Shown here one piece after another: positions 47,154 through 58,997 of a DNA stretch of 64,000 nt. Every line of letters starts with the position of its first letter. Position 1 is the first letter of the stretch. A program made the position numbers and the translations under genes. This DNA comes from Mesorhabditis belari (Eukaryota > Nematoda > Chromadorea > Rhabditida > Rhabditidae), in assembly GCA_958450365.1 (NCBI GenBank), contig CAUEEP010000916.1, forward strand, positions 1,124,001-1,188,000. The letters are read 5' to 3'. The notes beneath the pieces were generated by a model that was not told the origin of the DNA, did not search any database, and saw only the letters and a list, made by a program, of their open reading frames with translations.

Positions 47154-48842
47154 TCAATTAGCAGCCGCCCATGCCTCCAACTCGGCCATAGTGTCCTGTT
47201 TTTGGACTTTTCCCTTTGAACGAGTGATAGGCCCGGAAGGAACGGTGGGAAGATCGGAAAGGGTGTCCATTTCTTGATCCGATTGTCGAGATGGAAGAGA
47301 TGGAGCTTGTTTGGCTTCCTAAATGGTAACAATTGTGATTGATTATGAAGATGGTAATAATAGGTCTACTATTGTGTAAAACCCAGTCCATTTTCTCACT
47401 ACACTATGCCAAACTGTATTCAGGCTAAGTATTCAGGCTTTAATTAGTGCTGAACTAAAAGACATGTCTTGTATGCTTATTCCTTATTGCAGTTCGTTTT
47501 ATTAGCTTTTTGTTTTGTTCTTTTTGTTCAACGATCTTTTCTTGTGTTCTTTTTTGTCCCCTCACCTCTTCAAGTTGTCTCAATTCATCCATCAAATCAT
47601 CCTCATCGGCCACATCACCAATTGGCCGCGAGATCGCATCGTTGAGCTCTTTTGAGTCTTGCATCTGCTCACCAATATCGTCCATCAAGTCATTCACCTG
47701 CAAAAAATGAATTCATAAGCAAATAATTTCAGTTTCTAGTCTATTTAGTTAGCCGATAAGTCTTTGAACACTTCATTTTGATAACTATTTAGAAAGAGCC
47801 AATTCAGCAAATGACATACGGTTTGCTCCATTAGAAAGGCCTACTATTTTTCTATAAAGTATCGTTGAAATCTTAAGAAATGTTTTGTTTCTGGTTTCTT
47901 GTTCGAAGTGTGAAGTTAACGTTTGCGAAGTCAAAAGAGAAACGATCCGATTACGCGATTTAGACATTTTGGTTCAAAGAAACATATTTTAGTGTCAATA
48001 AATAAAAGACAGAGCGCAAAAAGTTAGACATATAGTCAAATTTTTAAAACAATCTGTTCATCCAATTTCTTTGTTTCACATTTTTTACGCAAAACAAGTT
48101 TTTGCACTCAGATTTTCTTCGAGACGAGCCCAGATTAGCGGAAAAAGTTAGAAAATTGTATAATAAACATCTTTTATTTGAAGCAAACCAGATGTTAATT
48201 GGTGAACTTTTATTTCGAAACAGATTTAAAAGAAAGTGTTCAAAGATTTACCGGCAACCTAATACAAAGCTTATCTTAACTTAGCTAACTAGAGTGCATC
48301 AACCTGTCCTTTAGTTTTTCATAGATTACATTGCTCACCTTATCAATGTCGAGATCGAGATTCGCCTTCTTGAGCGACTTCGATGCATCGGCAAGAACTT
48401 TCAATACTTCGGCATTCGTTCCCGCGTCTTCGAGGGCCGCTCGTTGAGCTTCAAGCTTTGACAACGTCCCATCAATTCGGCTGAAAGTTTTGTTTCTCTC
48501 CATTGAACAATTAATAATTTATAGTTAGCCAGTTCAGGCTCAGCTGGCTCAATTCCCACCTCAATTCCAATTCATGATGTTTCTTTCTCTTCAACGCATT
48601 TAATGCAAGCCGTTGATTCTTTTGCCCGTGCTTCTTTGCGGTTGCGATTTCCTAAAATTTCACGTGAATTCTTTGATAGTTCCATATAGTTGCTACTCTT
48701 TCCAACAAACCTCATCAATTTTCTGTTCATAATACTCCTGCTTTTTGATCAGAATTGCTTCCGTGTCTCTCAATTGATTTATCGCCTCTTCTGCAGTGAT
48801 TTCTTCCTTTTTCTTCCCGAATAGTCGTCCAAACATTGACAT
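47154..48842 (-). CDS. vps-32: CHMP4/Vps32 (Snf7) ESCRT-III subunit, 220 aa
   Basis: Five exons on the minus strand: 48711-48842, 48560-48651, 48339-48480, 47566-47697, 47154-47318. The product begins MSMFGRLFGKKKEEIT (membrane-binding N terminus) and continues EAINQLRDTEAILIKKQEYY, AKKHGQKNQRLALNALKRKK, RIDGTLSKLEAQRAALE, DIGEQMQDSKELNDAISRP and DEDDLMDELRQLEE. It ends TMAELEAWAAAN, matching the Alix/Bro1-binding tail of CHMP4. Length and exon order fit the family. It polymerises into filaments that cut membrane necks in multivesicular-body formation. The ATG lies directly on an acceptor (ttttcag|ATG), suggesting trans-splicing. An in-frame upstream block at 48913-48972 (MPFHRKIEINRGV, donor GTAGCA) could add 20 residues but would mask the membrane-binding N terminus. 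Confidence 0.95.
47745..48305. mobile_element. Decayed mariner-type MITE in vps-32 intron 3
   Basis: The left end TTAGTTAGCCGATAAGTCTT and right end GAGTGCATCAACCT match degenerate ends of the TTAGGTTGATGCATAAGT family. The interior keeps GTCAATAAATAAAAGACAGA, TTAATTGGTGAACTTTTA and GCAAACCAGATG, which parallel the intact copies. An old insertion. Confidence 0.7.
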
Positions 48843-48974
48843 CTGAAAAGAATAATTGAATAGTTAAAGTAATCTTATGCTAATCTTTCTTTAATTTAAA
48901 AGTTTCTGCTACCAGATTGCGGTTTTCTTTATCGACACCGCGATTGATCTCGATTTTTCGATGAAAAGGCATAG

Positions 48975-50147
48975 CTGAAAATTGAGAGGCTAAGATTGGC
49001 AGAAAATGGAGAAATATCAGAATTAAAAGCACAACGGAGATTGAAGGGATAGAGCATTTACGGTAGATTACGGTAGTTTTGAAAAGTTGACATGATTTAG
49101 AAAACGCATTAGTCTCTCGTAGGCTTGTTAAATTTAGAGGTTCAAAAAGGATCCATGTAACGGATTTAGAGTCAAGAAGCTGAAATTATAATGCAATTTC
49201 TCAAATGAATTTGTTCTTTATTGAATTCGAACGAAATGATTCATAGAATTTCACACTTGCGTGCGTCGCTTCATCTTTTTTCAAGCTGCTCATTTCTTTT
49301 TCATTTGGGTGAAAGAATTTCCATCCAAAATGAAAGCCGAACGAAAAGAAAAGAAAAGAAAAAGGCTTTTTCTTCTAGAAAAATTTCTTTTAAACACTTA
49401 CTATCAATTGGGATTCAAATTTCCAGAATTAAATAGAGGACGTTCACAGTAGAAACCATTGATAGTAATTTCAAAATGAGTTCAACTAATACAGCTAGAC
49501 TTGTCCTAATCTGATATAAATTACCCAAGAAAAGTTTTAAATTTAAAGTAAAAATTGTAATGACCTTGAAGTTCTGGAGCTTGAAAATGCGAAAAAACTT
49601 GAAGCCTCAAAAATCTACAACAACAGTATCTCACCTGAAACACTAAAAAGACGATGATCGCTAGAAGTTTTTACGGTCTACCCGAATCTTTTATAGCAGT
49701 GAATTTTAGAAAAGATTGTAGATTAATGGTATTCGTTGAGAGATCTTACAAAAGAGAAAAGAGCTCTGTGAAATGATCAATACTGCGTATGTGAGTGAGA
49801 AAGAGAAGAGGAGACAGCAAGAAACGAATCAACGGCCAGCCCAAACACGGGAAAATCCCATTTTTAGCTCTCACACTTTTCGAAAAGAAAAAAATACGTG
49901 AAGGAAATGAACTAGAGGGGATTAAGAAGTGAGAACATGAAGTTATTCAGCCCAATGAATAAAGAACTATTTACAGATTGCTGGACCTATAACGTAAAGA
50001 TTACTAGTGAATCTAGTATTCTACCGTTGCGGTCAACCTTGACCTTACTCGAGATCCTCAACTAAAAACTTATAGTACACTGCATTCTAGCTAAAATCCC
50101 TGTCAAAATTTTAAGCATTTTAAATGCATCTCTATTAAATCCTATGT
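48975..50147. other. Intergenic, no gene seen
   Basis: AT-rich with several A/G-rich runs. Probably includes the upstream region of vps-32. No frame has splice or family support. Confidence 0.5.
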
Positions 50148-50264
50148 TCAACCCACATCAACATCTCCAATATTGTCCCGAATATTGTCAAATCCATCTT
50201 CAATAGCTTCTTTTACTTTATCTCGTGCCTCTCGTGCACGCCGTCTCAATGATAAACGACCCAT
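50148..50264 (-). CDS. Short basic/acidic open frame (38 codons)
   Basis: Starts MGRLSLRRRAREARDKVKE and ends in an acidic, hydrophobic-patterned tail (FDNIRDNIGDVDVG), stop at 50148. The pattern would form an amphipathic helix, and base composition is coding-like next to AT-rich flanks. It may be a tiny protein or a first exon ending near GATGTG|GGT. Family not recognised. Confidence 0.3.
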   Translation of the reverse strand: MGRLSLRRRAREARDKVKEAIEDGFDNIRDNIGDVDVG

Positions 50265-51189
50265 AGTGATCAGGAATGAGATTTAAAATATAGACAACGA
50301 ATCGATGTGTTGTGAAGTTTTTTGGTTGACCGAGAGAAGTGGAGGGTCCTGACGGGGGAAAGAAAGGGAATGGGATGGCCGGAGAAGATGGGGAAAGGGT
50401 CACCCCTTTCCTCAAAATCCTTTCTAGTTTTTTGAGGGCATTTTTTCCTTCTCTGAGTTCTCTGAAAATCTCCCCAACATTTTCTCTTATGACCCTCGTT
50501 AGAGAGAAATTCCCATCAGAGTCGTCCTTTTCTCTCTTTCCTTTCATCAAATCTCCTCACTTTGCACTTTTCATTCGACACACCGAGTGTTTGTATTTGA
50601 TCGAACGATTAGGAAATGAATATTCAACAAAATAGGCTAGGAAATAAAAAAGTGGAATTTTAACAAATAGAAAAATAAAATTAAAAAGTCTGTACAGCAG
50701 AATGTTGAATATTCATTGACTTGTATCTACAATTAGTTGATAATTTGGCATACAAGTTAGCAAAACAAACAAATGGCTACTAGATAATACAAAAAGATTT
50801 CTAAATAACTCATTGACTCACGCCCGCAAATAGATTTCAAGGTTGATTGAAAGAGATTAAATATTACTAATCAAAATGATCAACCATGAGAAAAAGAAGA
50901 AAATAGTTCAAATGAGCCACCATTTGACGTCATAAAGAGAAAAGAAACAATTATTGTCCACTATACTTATATCTCTCATCTCTTTTCCTTTCTTTCTTTC
51001 TTCTAGATCATGACTCATAGTCCTGTTTCCCTTGTAAAGAAAGGCCGATCATTTCTTGCAAAATACGAGAAAATAAATCATCACGTACTACGATGAGTAA
51101 TGAAGATCTCGAGAGCAGTGGTATTAAGTAGATCAAAAGAGTGACTTGCAATTCGTTTTCCGAATAACAGCAATTGCAAAGAAGTTTCA
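50265..51189. other. Intergenic, no gene seen
   Basis: Mixed purine- and pyrimidine-rich segment (50330-50560) then AT-rich DNA. No supported exon. Confidence 0.5.
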
Positions 51190-51305
51190 GGGGGTGGGGC
51201 AAATGCTACCTTTTTTTCGCTGTAAAAGGCCTTAGGAAAGATCGTAGAGCTTCAAAAATGTTTTCATGTAAGGGAATCTACGCATACGATTACCACTGGG
51301 GCCTT
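51190..51305. mobile_element. Partial foldback element (relative of 9798-10203)
   Basis: GGGGGTGGGGCAAATGCTACC followed by AAAAGGCCTTAGGAAAGATC and ATGTAAGGGAATCTACGCAT is one arm of the 9798 element with a deletion. The second arm is absent. Confidence 0.8.
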
Positions 51306-51377
51306 TACGGTTAACGGCGCAGGTAGCGATTATCGTCGGCGGTCAATTTTTTGGCCAACTTGCAGCCCAATTTCAGA

Positions 51378-51763
51378 TACCGTAAATACTGTAATAGTAC
51401 CCCACCCCCATAATGACGGTGCGGAGTGTTGCGTAGTCTAGCTTTGAACGAGTTTTTAACGAACACTGGTTTATGCTACAATGCGCGCTAGGTACAAAAA
51501 AAGCGAAACAGGGCTATTTTTGATACCAAAGAATGACGGGCGGGGTTGGTAGTCTAGCTTTGAACGAGTTTTGAACGAACACTGGTTTATGCTACAATGC
51601 GCGCTTAGGTATCAAAAAATAGCTGAAATTCAGGGCTATTTTTTGATACCAAAGACGCATTTTTTGAAAGTACGGGCGCTTTGAAAAAAATGAAATACTA
51701 AAAAACTTTTGCGACTACGCGACTGTACGAGGGAGGTGGGGTACTATTACAGTATTTACGGTA
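51378..51763. mobile_element. TACCGTAAATACTGTAATAG TIR element (386 bp)
   Basis: TIRs TACCGTAAATACTGTAATAG and CTATTACAGTATTTACGGTA. The interior contains a tandem duplication of about 110 bp (TAGTCTAGCTTTGAACGAGT, then TTTATGCTACAATGCGCGC at 51437 and 51549). The ends resemble those of 59597-60252. Non-coding. Confidence 0.9.
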
Positions 51764-51904
51764 GGTTTCTGTTAACAACTTTTGATAAAACAAATAGTTT
51801 CTGAAAGCTGCCGTTCTAAGCTATCTAAATCTTATTAAATTAACGGCAAGAAAAATAATCTCAAAGGAAGTTAGACTTGCTGTAAGAAAGTCAGAAACAA
51901 CGCG

Positions 51905-52187
51905 CGCGCGAGCTGGAAACGAAAAAAAACAAACGCACTTTACAAGCAAATTGCAGTTGCAAATACATTTCGAGTGTCCCTGTAGGGGCACACTTTTTTC
52001 GACGTTTTTCGCCCATAACTTTCTTAAAATTTAACTTTTTCGACTGCTTTAGTTATCATTTTGTTTCTTACATCAAAACAAACCTAATGACCTAATAAAT
52101 CTGATGATCTAATAAGTTAGAAGAAAGTTATGGGCAAAAAACATTAAAAAAAAGTGTTCCCCTAGGGGACACTCAAAATATATATTG
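51905..52187. mobile_element. Foldback element with GTGTCCCTGTAGGGGCACAC motif
   Basis: Left part GAGCTGGAAACGAAAAAAAA through GTGTCCCTGTAGGGGCACAC and GCCCATAACTTTCTT. Right part AGAAAGTTATGGGCAAAAAA and GTGTTCCCCTAGGGGACACT. The left half also flanks both PA200 fragments (33130-33290, 56750-56900), so it was inserted before the inverted duplication. Confidence 0.82.
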
Positions 52188-52376
52188 GGGGTAGGCTTAA
52201 TTTCCGCCATGCCATAACTTTCTTCTAAGTGGGGTCATTCTTTATGATTTCTGATGTCAATTTGTAGATCTCAATAAGTGCAACAAAATGACACCAAAAT
52301 CATGAAGATTGGCCTACTTAGAAGAAAGTTATGGCGAATTGCGCAAATAAAATGGCGAAAATTAGCCTACCCCGTG
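52188..52376. mobile_element. Foldback element, GGGGGTAGGCTTAATTTCCG ends (copy 2)
   Basis: Related to 16430-16683 (GGTAGGCT ... AGCCTACCCC, with TTAGAAGAAAGTTATGGCGA in the arm). Shorter and slightly decayed. Confidence 0.83.
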
Positions 52377-52401
52377 TATTGCAAATAAAAAAATTTTATC
52401 T

Positions 52402-52922
52402 ATTAGGTTGATGCATAAGTCTTTTCGTTTTTTTCGTACTTCTGTTAAAAAGTAACAAATTCACCAATTAATCTATAGTTTGCTCTATAAAAAAAGTGTT
52501 TTTTTGTTCAATTTGCATCTTTTTAAATCAATTTCGGTTCACTTTCAAGCAAATTCGAGAGTGAAAAACGCCTTTCTCGTAAAAATCTATAAAAAACTCT
52601 ACGGAAAAATTGGCTGAATGAATTTCTCTGAAATTTTGGCGAAATATCAAACTTTTTTTCTCTATCTTTTGTCTATTGACACGAAGATAGGTTTTCTTTA
52701 GCTAAGGTGTCTAAACCGCATCATCGAGTTAGCCCTTTTTGACTACCCGACTTCATACTCTCAAGAAAATCCAGGCATAAAATATTTTTAAACCCGTTTT
52801 AATGTTATTTTGCAGAAAAATAATTGGTTTTTCTAATGAAATCAACCGTAGTTTAATTCGTGCATTTGTTGGCTTGAAACGGCAGACGAAAAGGAACAAA
52901 AAGACTTATGCATCAACCTATT
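52402..52922. mobile_element. Mariner-type MITE (TTAGGTTGATGCATAAGT), copy 2
   Basis: Full-length 520-bp copy at a TA site with the same TIRs and interior as 20873-21389, but reversed. Very few differences are visible. No transposase frame. Confidence 0.92.
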
Positions 52923-53162
52923 ATTTATAGTAACAAAATGATTAGCTTTTGAATTAAAGTAAAGATATTCAGTACTTTTCAGTAAAGATATTCAGTACTC
53001 CAGAGAGAGAAAACTGCAATTTAACGAGTGGTACCATTGTGGGAGTGGGACAGATGCAACCTTTTTTTCGAGTCCGTTTTCTTCATGCTTAGATCTTCTG
53101 ACTCTTCCTGGTGACACGTACCTAAAAGTAACAAGTTTGCTATTAAGTCTACAACTTAAGTC

Positions 53163-53324
53163 TTATTGTTCTGAGCTTAAAAAACCCACAATGTATGTGC
53201 TGTGCTCGGTGGTGGGATTCCGGGGCTGAAATTGACCGACAGCCTTGTTCCGATTCTTTGCCGCCTTCGTGATTCGACTGCGAAGCCGTCTCCCAGCCAC
53301 CAAACGTCGCCGTTTTCGTGGCAT
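53163..53324 (-). CDS. Short basic open frame (53 codons) after an acceptor
   Basis: Reads MPRKRRRLVAGRRLRSRI then KAAKNRNKAVGQFQPRNP and ends VGFLSSEQ. An acceptor (gattttag) lies three bases before the ATG, as for a trans-spliced start. The DNA just upstream (53365-53423) is a copy, in the same transcriptional sense, of the sequence before the N-terminal part of the helicase pseudogene (40935-41000). It may be a fragment of a duplicated gene. Function unknown. Confidence 0.3.
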   Translation of the reverse strand: MPRKRRRLVAGRRLRSRITKAAKNRNKAVGQFQPRNPTTEHSTYIVGFLSSEQ

Positions 53325-53454
53325 AAACTAAAATCAAATTTGAGAATGCCTATCGGTTTTATCGACAAGTTAGAAGAATAAACGTCGCAATAGCGTTTTG
53401 CTCGTGATTGGGTAATCAGATAATTAGAATTAGGTAATTAGAAAGCGCCGCGGC

Positions 53455-53660
53455 GCGCTTTCTAAAGCGTGAATGTCCTACCGTACCCCGCATAAAATTC
53501 CCCATTTGCCATTTTTCTCCATTTTGTGGTGGGGTCGTGTGGTGTTGGGCGACTTTTTATTTCGACTCGCCCATAAGTTTACTTCCGCCTCCGTAAAATC
53601 TAGAATGTTTTAGCAGCGCGCTTTGAAAGTACTCCCTTCCCCTCCCTCCTATTTATATGA
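53455..53660 (+). promoter_or_regulatory. Third copy of the UBL-family upstream block
   Basis: Matches 38475-38680 (GCGGCGCGCTTTCTAAAGCG, GAATGTCCTACCGTACCCCG, TTTCGACTCGCCCATAAG). Lies about 200 bp before the start of gene C. The promoter role is inferred from conservation ahead of three paralogs. Confidence 0.5.
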
Positions 53661-53856
53661 TTTGCCCAACTTAAAATGAGGCGTAGCCTATCCGCTAGCG
53701 TTTTTTTTACCCGGATTCCGAATATGCATTTAACTTTTTCCAAGTGGCTTCCTTAGTCTCTAGCATTTTAACTCTCAATATTTCAATTTATAGTCTAATT
53801 TCACATTTCTGCACGTCATTTCAATTCTTTTTTAAACATATTCATTTATCTTTTAG

Positions 53857-56104
53857 ATGACACAAGCTGAAATCAACCTGTTTGTCTGGCTACGAAATGA
53901 CAGTGGTAATGTTGGATCCAAACGAACTCTGACTTTGGGTTCCAAGGTTAGCTTTTAGTTTATATAATCTTTAAACAGATTTATTTAGTCAACCGTAAAC
54001 ACGATGCGTCAACGAATCCATAAGGCTTTGTCGATCGATCTGGACCATCAAGAGCTTTACGTCGAGCTCGATGATGGAACTTTGAAAGATCTCGAAGCTG
54101 GAGCTGCAACAACCCTGCAAGAAGCAGACCTGAAGGATCGAAACGCGATTATTGTGGTAAGTTGAATCTTTTATTTTCCATTGTCTTGGCAAGGTTTTCG
54201 ATTAGGTTTTATGGCTAGAACGTATCAAAATTTATAATTTTAAAATGCTGAAGTGAAAAAAAGTTCAAGACTTTTTTAAAAACCGAAGAAATTTACTTGT
54301 AAGAAGCTTATAGTGAGGCTTATGAACTTTCAACTGTTGCGAGGAAAGTCGAATCTATATTTAATGACGATTTTGTTCCCATTTCCAGCATCAAAGAAGA
54401 AAAAGATGTTAGCGTGGAAGTCCTTGTGCAACTTCTCTTGCTTGGCGCGTTTCTCTTTATCGATGCTTTACATCCTGACAATTGCGGTCAGTTGATTTTC
54501 AAAATAATATTTTCAATTAATTATATCTAGTTTAGACGAGGGAAAGCAAAAGCCAGTTTACGACTTAGAAAGCAAAACACGAGCAAACGAGCAGATGGAT
54601 ATACTTGCCTACTTGTTAGACTTAGGAGATCTGAAGAGGGCAAATGAGGGGGCTACGTCAAAGTGGAAACTCAGGAGGGAGAGAGGGAGGCGCACAAATT
54701 GATGATCGTCGATTTTTCGGTAATTATTTTTATTTACAACTAAACACAAACGGCCTTTTAGGCTATTCGAATTAAAAACTAATTTCTAGAAACTAGAAAA
54801 CCCATTAATTTCAGATCACCGATCACGAAAATCCCACGGGGCCGAAGACGTGGAAGGAGCTATCTAGTTTCAATCGATATGTCGCCGAATGGGAGATCGA
54901 GAAAAGAATTGATGAAGCCCATGACAAAATGCTGATCCACGACACTGTCATCCAAAAGAAAGTCCAAAAGGACGACCAAGCCTACAAGGAGGAAGTCGAC
55001 AAGAAGAAAGTCGACGAGAAGAATTTGCGCAAATACATCGAGGGGATCAAAGCAAAATTGGAGAAGGGCCGCGAATGTAAGTTTTGCAAATTTATTTAAA
55101 AAAAATCATTTTTATGATGCTAAATCATTTTTAGCTCGAAAGAGGAAGACAGCCAGGGAGGGAGAAGGAAAGAATGAGAAGAAGGAGAAGAAGGAAGATG
55201 GAGGAAATTGATGTGGCCTTTATTTTTGATCGGGTTCTGTTTTTTATTATTTCACGTCTGTTATCACTTCGTTCACTGTTATGTTACAAAATAAATATAT
55301 TTAACTTTCTGTCTTTGTAATATGTATGTACCATAAGCGGGTGCGTTGTTTCTAACTTCCTTTGAGATTATTTTTCTTGCCGTTAAAGCGTTGAAAGACT
55401 TTAAATATCAGTAGTTTGCGGTTGTTTTAATAAATTTGTACAAAGTTTCAACCGTTTTGCCTACCTACCTAGTTTAGTTGTAATAATCTTTACTTTTTTT
55501 CTCTTATTTACGTATAAATTTTAGGTACATCGCAACAGAATGTAATGACGATTTTGTTCCCATTTCCAGCATCAAAGAAGAAAAAGATGTTAGCGTGGAA
55601 GTCCTTGTGCAACTTCTCTTGCTTGGCACGTTTCTCTTTATCGATGATTTACATCCTGACAATTGCGGTCAGTTGATTTTTAAAATATAGATTTGAATGG
55701 ATTAGGAAAAGAATAGTAATTTTTATTTAGGTCAGTGGAAAGACACCAAGGAGGCGGCAATCCTTGATTTTATGCCCAAAGCGTACGCTACTTACACAAA
55801 TGTTGAGGAAGCCCTTCTCAGCAATGATTCATCGATGTATTGGGAAGCAGTTCACATCGATGCATTGGAAAAATGCGATGAAAAAATGCGTTTGGAGACG
55901 GCGAAGAAGTATTTGAAGAAATGGGATCTGCCGTCTAAGATCGACATGGCCAATGACCAAATTAAGCCCGAGAAAGATCGAATGAAGAAGCAACAAATTG
56001 TCTTCCAAGGCTTCAACAGTCCTACCGAGGAGCTTGGTCAATACATAAGCGCTATCAAGCAGAACTTGAAAAAACTAGGTGAAATGTTGAATGCTGGAGA
56101 GTAA
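53857..56104 (+). pseudogene. UBL/kinase-like family member C, composite and broken
   Basis: An acceptor-linked ATG at 53857 begins two intact UBL exons (53857-53946, 53989-54156; MTQAEINLFVWLRNDS, then STVNTMRQRIHKALSI, closing DRNAIIV). Next comes an isolated fragment of the kinase-like exon (ending 54486). Then a stretch homologous to the last three exons of gene A follows (54545-55211): it has a frameshift near 54640, retains LMIVDFS and a Lys/Glu tail ending EDGGN*. Last is a second, open copy of the B-type C terminus (55525-55667, 55731-56104; LLLLGTFLFIDDLHPDNC then MPKAYATYTNVEEALLS). The order UBL, B-part, A-part, B-part does not form one gene. It looks like a rearrangement of at least two paralogs. 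A UBL-only product remains possible. Confidence 0.75.
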
Positions 56105-56933
56105 TTTTTGTTTGAAAATAATTTATTTATGAATAAACAAGTTTTTAATTAGTTGAATTTATGTATGTTTTAATATGAAAAAAGTTTCTACTTTGGTCTT
56201 AAATTGAAGGATGTTAGAATTGTCCTAGGATATAGCCCTTAAAATTATTGCTCAAATTGTAGCTTTTTTCTCAAACAGAACTCTGAATTTCAAGCAAATG
56301 GTCAATCCGGGAGGTGGAGGTTTTGGGCTGTGCCAGGTCTGGTGGGGTATGGCAGTTTTGAAAATTGTCCTATACGATTTTGTGTGATAATTTGCTAAAT
56401 TTAGACTTTTTTCCGATTGGAAGGCTAAAAATTGGTACCTGGCTTTGGAGGGGGATGGAGTACTTTGGGCTATCCCAGGTCTGGGGGAGGATAATTCTGC
56501 ACAATGATTTTATATGACATTTTTTGTGAAAATATAGGTTTTTTAACCGTTTGTACCCTATTTTTGATGTGTAGAATCGGGGGTGGTGGGTTAAAAATAG
56601 GCTGTCCTAGAAACGCCTATTATATACTACTATTAAACGAAAACTTTTTGCATCAAGTGCCCCATGTACTATTTAAAAGATTCAAACTTATTAGATCATC
56701 AGATTTATTAGGTCATTAGGTTTGTTTTGATGTAAGAAATAAAATGATAACTAAAGCAGTCGAAAAAGTTAAATTTGAAGAAAGTTATGGGCAAAAAACG
56801 TCGGAAAAAAGTGTGCCCCTACAGGGACACTCGAAATGTATTTGCAACTGCAATTTGCTTGTAAAATGCGTTTGTTTTTTTTCGTTTCCAGCTCAAAACT
56901 TATTTTTACAAAGCAAACTTTCAACAATTTTTT
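56105..56933. repeat. Non-coding part of the inverted duplication (right arm)
   Basis: Reverse complement of 33106-33960, nearly colinear (GGTACCTGGCTTTGGAGGGG, GGGGGTGGTGGG, GAAAGTTATGGGC). No gene. Confidence 0.88.
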
Positions 56934-58549
56934 ATGGAACTTGATTTACAAAGATCATCAGAGTATCACTTGAGCGATGAAGACTTGAAAGCGATCGTTT
57001 CTTCAATTCTCCTAATCATCCTTCCAAGTATTTTCGATAAGAGTCACAGAACGGTAAAATTATTTTCTGGTAATTCAATCTCAAAAATTTCAGGAACCAG
57101 CCATGATTCTGAAATATTTGGCGACATTTGCACCAGATATGGTGCTTCCGGAGATTCTCAAAATGTAAGTTTTTTAATTTTCTATTTAATTCTCTCGATT
57201 TAACGTCTTTCCCTCGTTAAAGGCCAACTCGGAACCCCATCGTCTAAAGCAGTCGCTCAGATGTCTTGAGGTGTTGTAGCAATAACTTCATATAACTTCA
57301 ATAACTTCTTTAAGTTTTTTTGCTTAATTTCTTAAAAGTGAAATAACCTCGAGATGTTCTCGATATTCAATTGTAAGTAAATCTTTACAGCAAGTCATCC
57401 TTCTTCTTTGTCAAGAAAAATCGGAAATGCCAACCAATTTCCCAGCTTTGATTGATCAAAAGGATATTCCGAATATTTCCATCAGGTTTACATCTTTATT
57501 CTACTTGATCAACTTTCATTTTAGATGTTATATTTTAGATTTTAGCTTTGGATGTTTAGATGTTTAGATTTTAGATGCCATGTCATCTTTCTTTTGGAAG
57601 GATTGGACATCAACGACCTTGGGAAAATCTATCTCGTCGTTCAAGTATTTTTTTTATTTAATACCAATAGATAGACTTTTAGATCATGTCCAATATTTTG
57701 GTGCCAACGGTGGGTTGCTCTGCTTCGGCTGAAAATAATGATCCAAAGATCGCATTAACCAAAGAAGAGCGAACCCTTTGTCGGCTGACAGCTCGACTAC
57801 CAAGAATTGCTGAAAATGTCTTTTCAAACGGCTTTTCAAATGTGATGGCTCTTGAGCCAAGCAAGGAAACGACCATATGAATTCTCGCACTTGTGTTTTC
57901 ATACCTTGAACTGTTGAAATAATCAAAATGACGTCAAACTTGATAAATTCCCCATCAAATACACAAGACAGCGAAAAATGGTACGAAACGAGGCTTTTCT
58001 CCGTGATGACATCGATCAACTTTTCTCCGCTCTTTTCAGCAATGCATCAAAGCAAACACGAGTGGTAACGTCTTTAGATTCAATTTCAATTTCAACTTCC
58101 CTTTCAACTTTCAACTTTCCAGAAACACGCTCACCGAATTTTTCTCTTTATCCGATCGACGATCTTCATCAGCTGCTGCAAAAATCGCGCAGACTTTAGT
58201 GACGACATTTGTGAGTGGTGTCGTAAAAACAAAAATAACCTAAATTTTAGTATGTACCTGAAGTAGCTGAAGAGCTGTCGATGTTGATTTGTGACAAAGT
58301 GATCGAGGAACTCGACGAGTTCATTAAATCGAGAACCGAGAAGAGCAATGGTACAAGATTTTATAGTGGAAAATCGGAAGATAAAAATAAACCGAAATAA
58401 ATACATTTGTAAATTACAGGTGGTCTGGGTTGTTCGAATCTCTTTTAAGTAGATACTACCATTTGGTGACTGAGAAGACCAGAGAGAAGATGCTCAAAGT
58501 GATCGATGGTCTCTTAGCGAAAACGGATCAGCCACTTTATGAACATTAA
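56934..58549 (+). pseudogene. PA200/PSME4 pseudogene fragment, copy 2
   Basis: Starts with the same ATG context as copy 1 (MELDLQRSSEYHLSDEDLK) and shares its exons up to LTKEERTLCRLTA near 57790. It then runs to a stop (ETTI*, 57880), followed by middle-region sequence absent from copy 1 (EVAEELSMLICDKVIEELDE, EKMLKVIDGLLAKTDQPLYE*). After 58555 the two copies match again (ALTLDGDDIREAFIGAMEV at 58750-58830). The order of the LATFAPDMVLPEIL, SEPHRLKQSL, GLDINDLGK and ILVPTVGCS segments fits PSME4. It is far shorter than the roughly 1,800-aa family, with a phase mismatch between exons two and three, so it is not functional. Confidence 0.7.
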
Positions 58550-58997
58550 GACCAATTCAATCAATCAAGTCAATAAAAGTATACTTTATTCTAGGATGAT
58601 GAGATGATGATTCCTCTCTTTGTTCCAAGGCCAAACAACATGGTATGTAATGATAGTTTTTGATCGATCGACCGCTCCCTAGTAGGCATCGGTTGTAACT
58701 AGTTTGTAAGACAATTATTGACTTTTTTTTAACCCTGACAATCTTCAGCATTGACTTTGGACGGCGATGACATCCGTGAAGCCTTCATCGGGGCAATGGA
58801 AGTGCTCATTGATCAGGAATTAGAGGTGAATTCTGTAACGAAAGAACATTTTTAAACAACATATTCCCTATGGGTCTATTTCAACATCCCCAAGTTACTG
58901 ATACAATCGACGCTCGATTTAACGAACAGGGAACCGGAAAGATAATTCGTTGAATAGGAAGTTCGTTAAATCGAAATTCGTTAAATAGAAGCAAATA

